NCBI GenBank assembly: GCA_030618475.1
Contig: JAUXDG010000011.1
Location: forward strand, 1-23,881
DNA: 23,881 nt
DNA from: Gammaproteobacteria bacterium
GTDB taxonomy: Bacteria > Pseudomonadota > Gammaproteobacteria > DSM-19610
Direction: 5' to 3'
Of this stretch, positions 23,656 through 23,881 are shown piece by piece (position 1 is the stretch's first letter; each line of letters starts with the position of its first letter). The notes under the pieces are model-generated. The model was not told the origin of the DNA and did no database searches. It worked only from the letters and a program-made list of their open reading frames with translations. A program made the translations under genes and the position numbers.

Positions 23656-23881
23656 TGCTCCTTGAAGCACACAAAGGTCACTAAGAAACAACCAGTTAAA
23701 TGCTCGATGCGAAAATATCACCAGGCACGGCATGTGATGCCGGCAGGCAATCCCTTTGTCGCGCCACTTCCAACAGCTTAGGACATGTGCAGTGTTTTTC
23801 CACGTTGATGCATCGCGCCGGGCTCATCTAGCCGATTTCAGCAGATTTCCGACCCGCCAACCGCTGCTATACTTATCAGGG
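23656..23881. other. Intergenic end of window, no gene seen
   Basis: No convincing coding frame on either strand. A 5-bp hairpin (23655-23670, GTGCT/AGCAC) overlaps the stop of the 105-codon gene but lacks a U-tract, so it is at best a weak terminator. A second small hairpin is at 23728-23742 (CGGCA/TGCCG). At the very end, TGCTATACT (23865-23873) resembles an extended -10, possibly the promoter of a gene beyond the window. Confidence 0.5.

Noticed and set aside
23707..23781. A 24-codon plus-strand frame near the window end
   Set aside because: No ribosome-binding site, no hydrophobic or other protein-like pattern, and no partner context.

Overview
The window looks like a chromosomal segment from a non-enteric gammaproteobacterium. 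The evidence is gene content and order: rpsB-tsf-pyrH-frr-uppS-cdsA-dxr-rseP-bamA on one strand, and map-glnD-dapC-dapD-yffB-dapE divergently on the other. Moderate-to-high GC by eye, a DapC of the gammaproteobacterial type and a TRAP cluster led by a TatT lipoprotein fit a Chromatiales-like or related environmental lineage, but the genus cannot be read from the sequence. No rRNA, tRNA, insertion sequence or CRISPR array was seen.

Region 1 (about 82-9860, minus strand). From a good sigma70-type promoter (9760-9788) and a structured leader that matches the S2 autoregulatory element, transcription runs through ribosomal protein S2, EF-Ts, UMP kinase, ribosome recycling factor, undecaprenyl-PP synthase, CDP-diglyceride synthase, DXP reductoisomerase, the RseP protease and BamA. 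From pyrH onward the genes are tightly packed: 4-nt overlaps at cdsA/dxr and dxr/rseP, an 8-nt overlap at uppS/cdsA, and small gaps elsewhere. A strong GC hairpin lies between tsf and pyrH.

Region 2 (9863-18238, plus strand). map and glnD are coupled through TGATG. They are followed by a minus-strand pair (an EamA-type transporter, then a VOC/glyoxalase-fold protein) and then by the succinylase-branch lysine/diaminopimelate genes dapC, dapD and dapE, with the thiol reductase yffB between dapD and dapE.

Region 3 (18275-21968, plus strand). A complete TRAP transporter of unknown substrate (TatT lipoprotein, periplasmic P protein, small and large membrane subunits) follows dapE after only 36 nt, so it may be read through from the dap genes.

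Region 4 (21969-23881) is the least conventional part. A CRP-like regulator on the minus strand is flanked by two copies of the same 18-bp palindromic element. One copy is in front of a minus-strand pair of tiny membrane-protein genes (75 and 23 residues), the other in front of a plus-strand gene for a 105-residue exported protein ending in Cys. At both places the element is followed, at almost the same distance, by a similar -10-like sequence. This reads as a small local regulon of a CRP-type factor with intact cNMP-pocket and TGTGA-reading residues, one notable pocket substitution (Leu where CRP has Thr127), and an unusual 5-nt spacer between the TGTGA/TCACA half-sites. The last 226 bases hold no recognisable gene.
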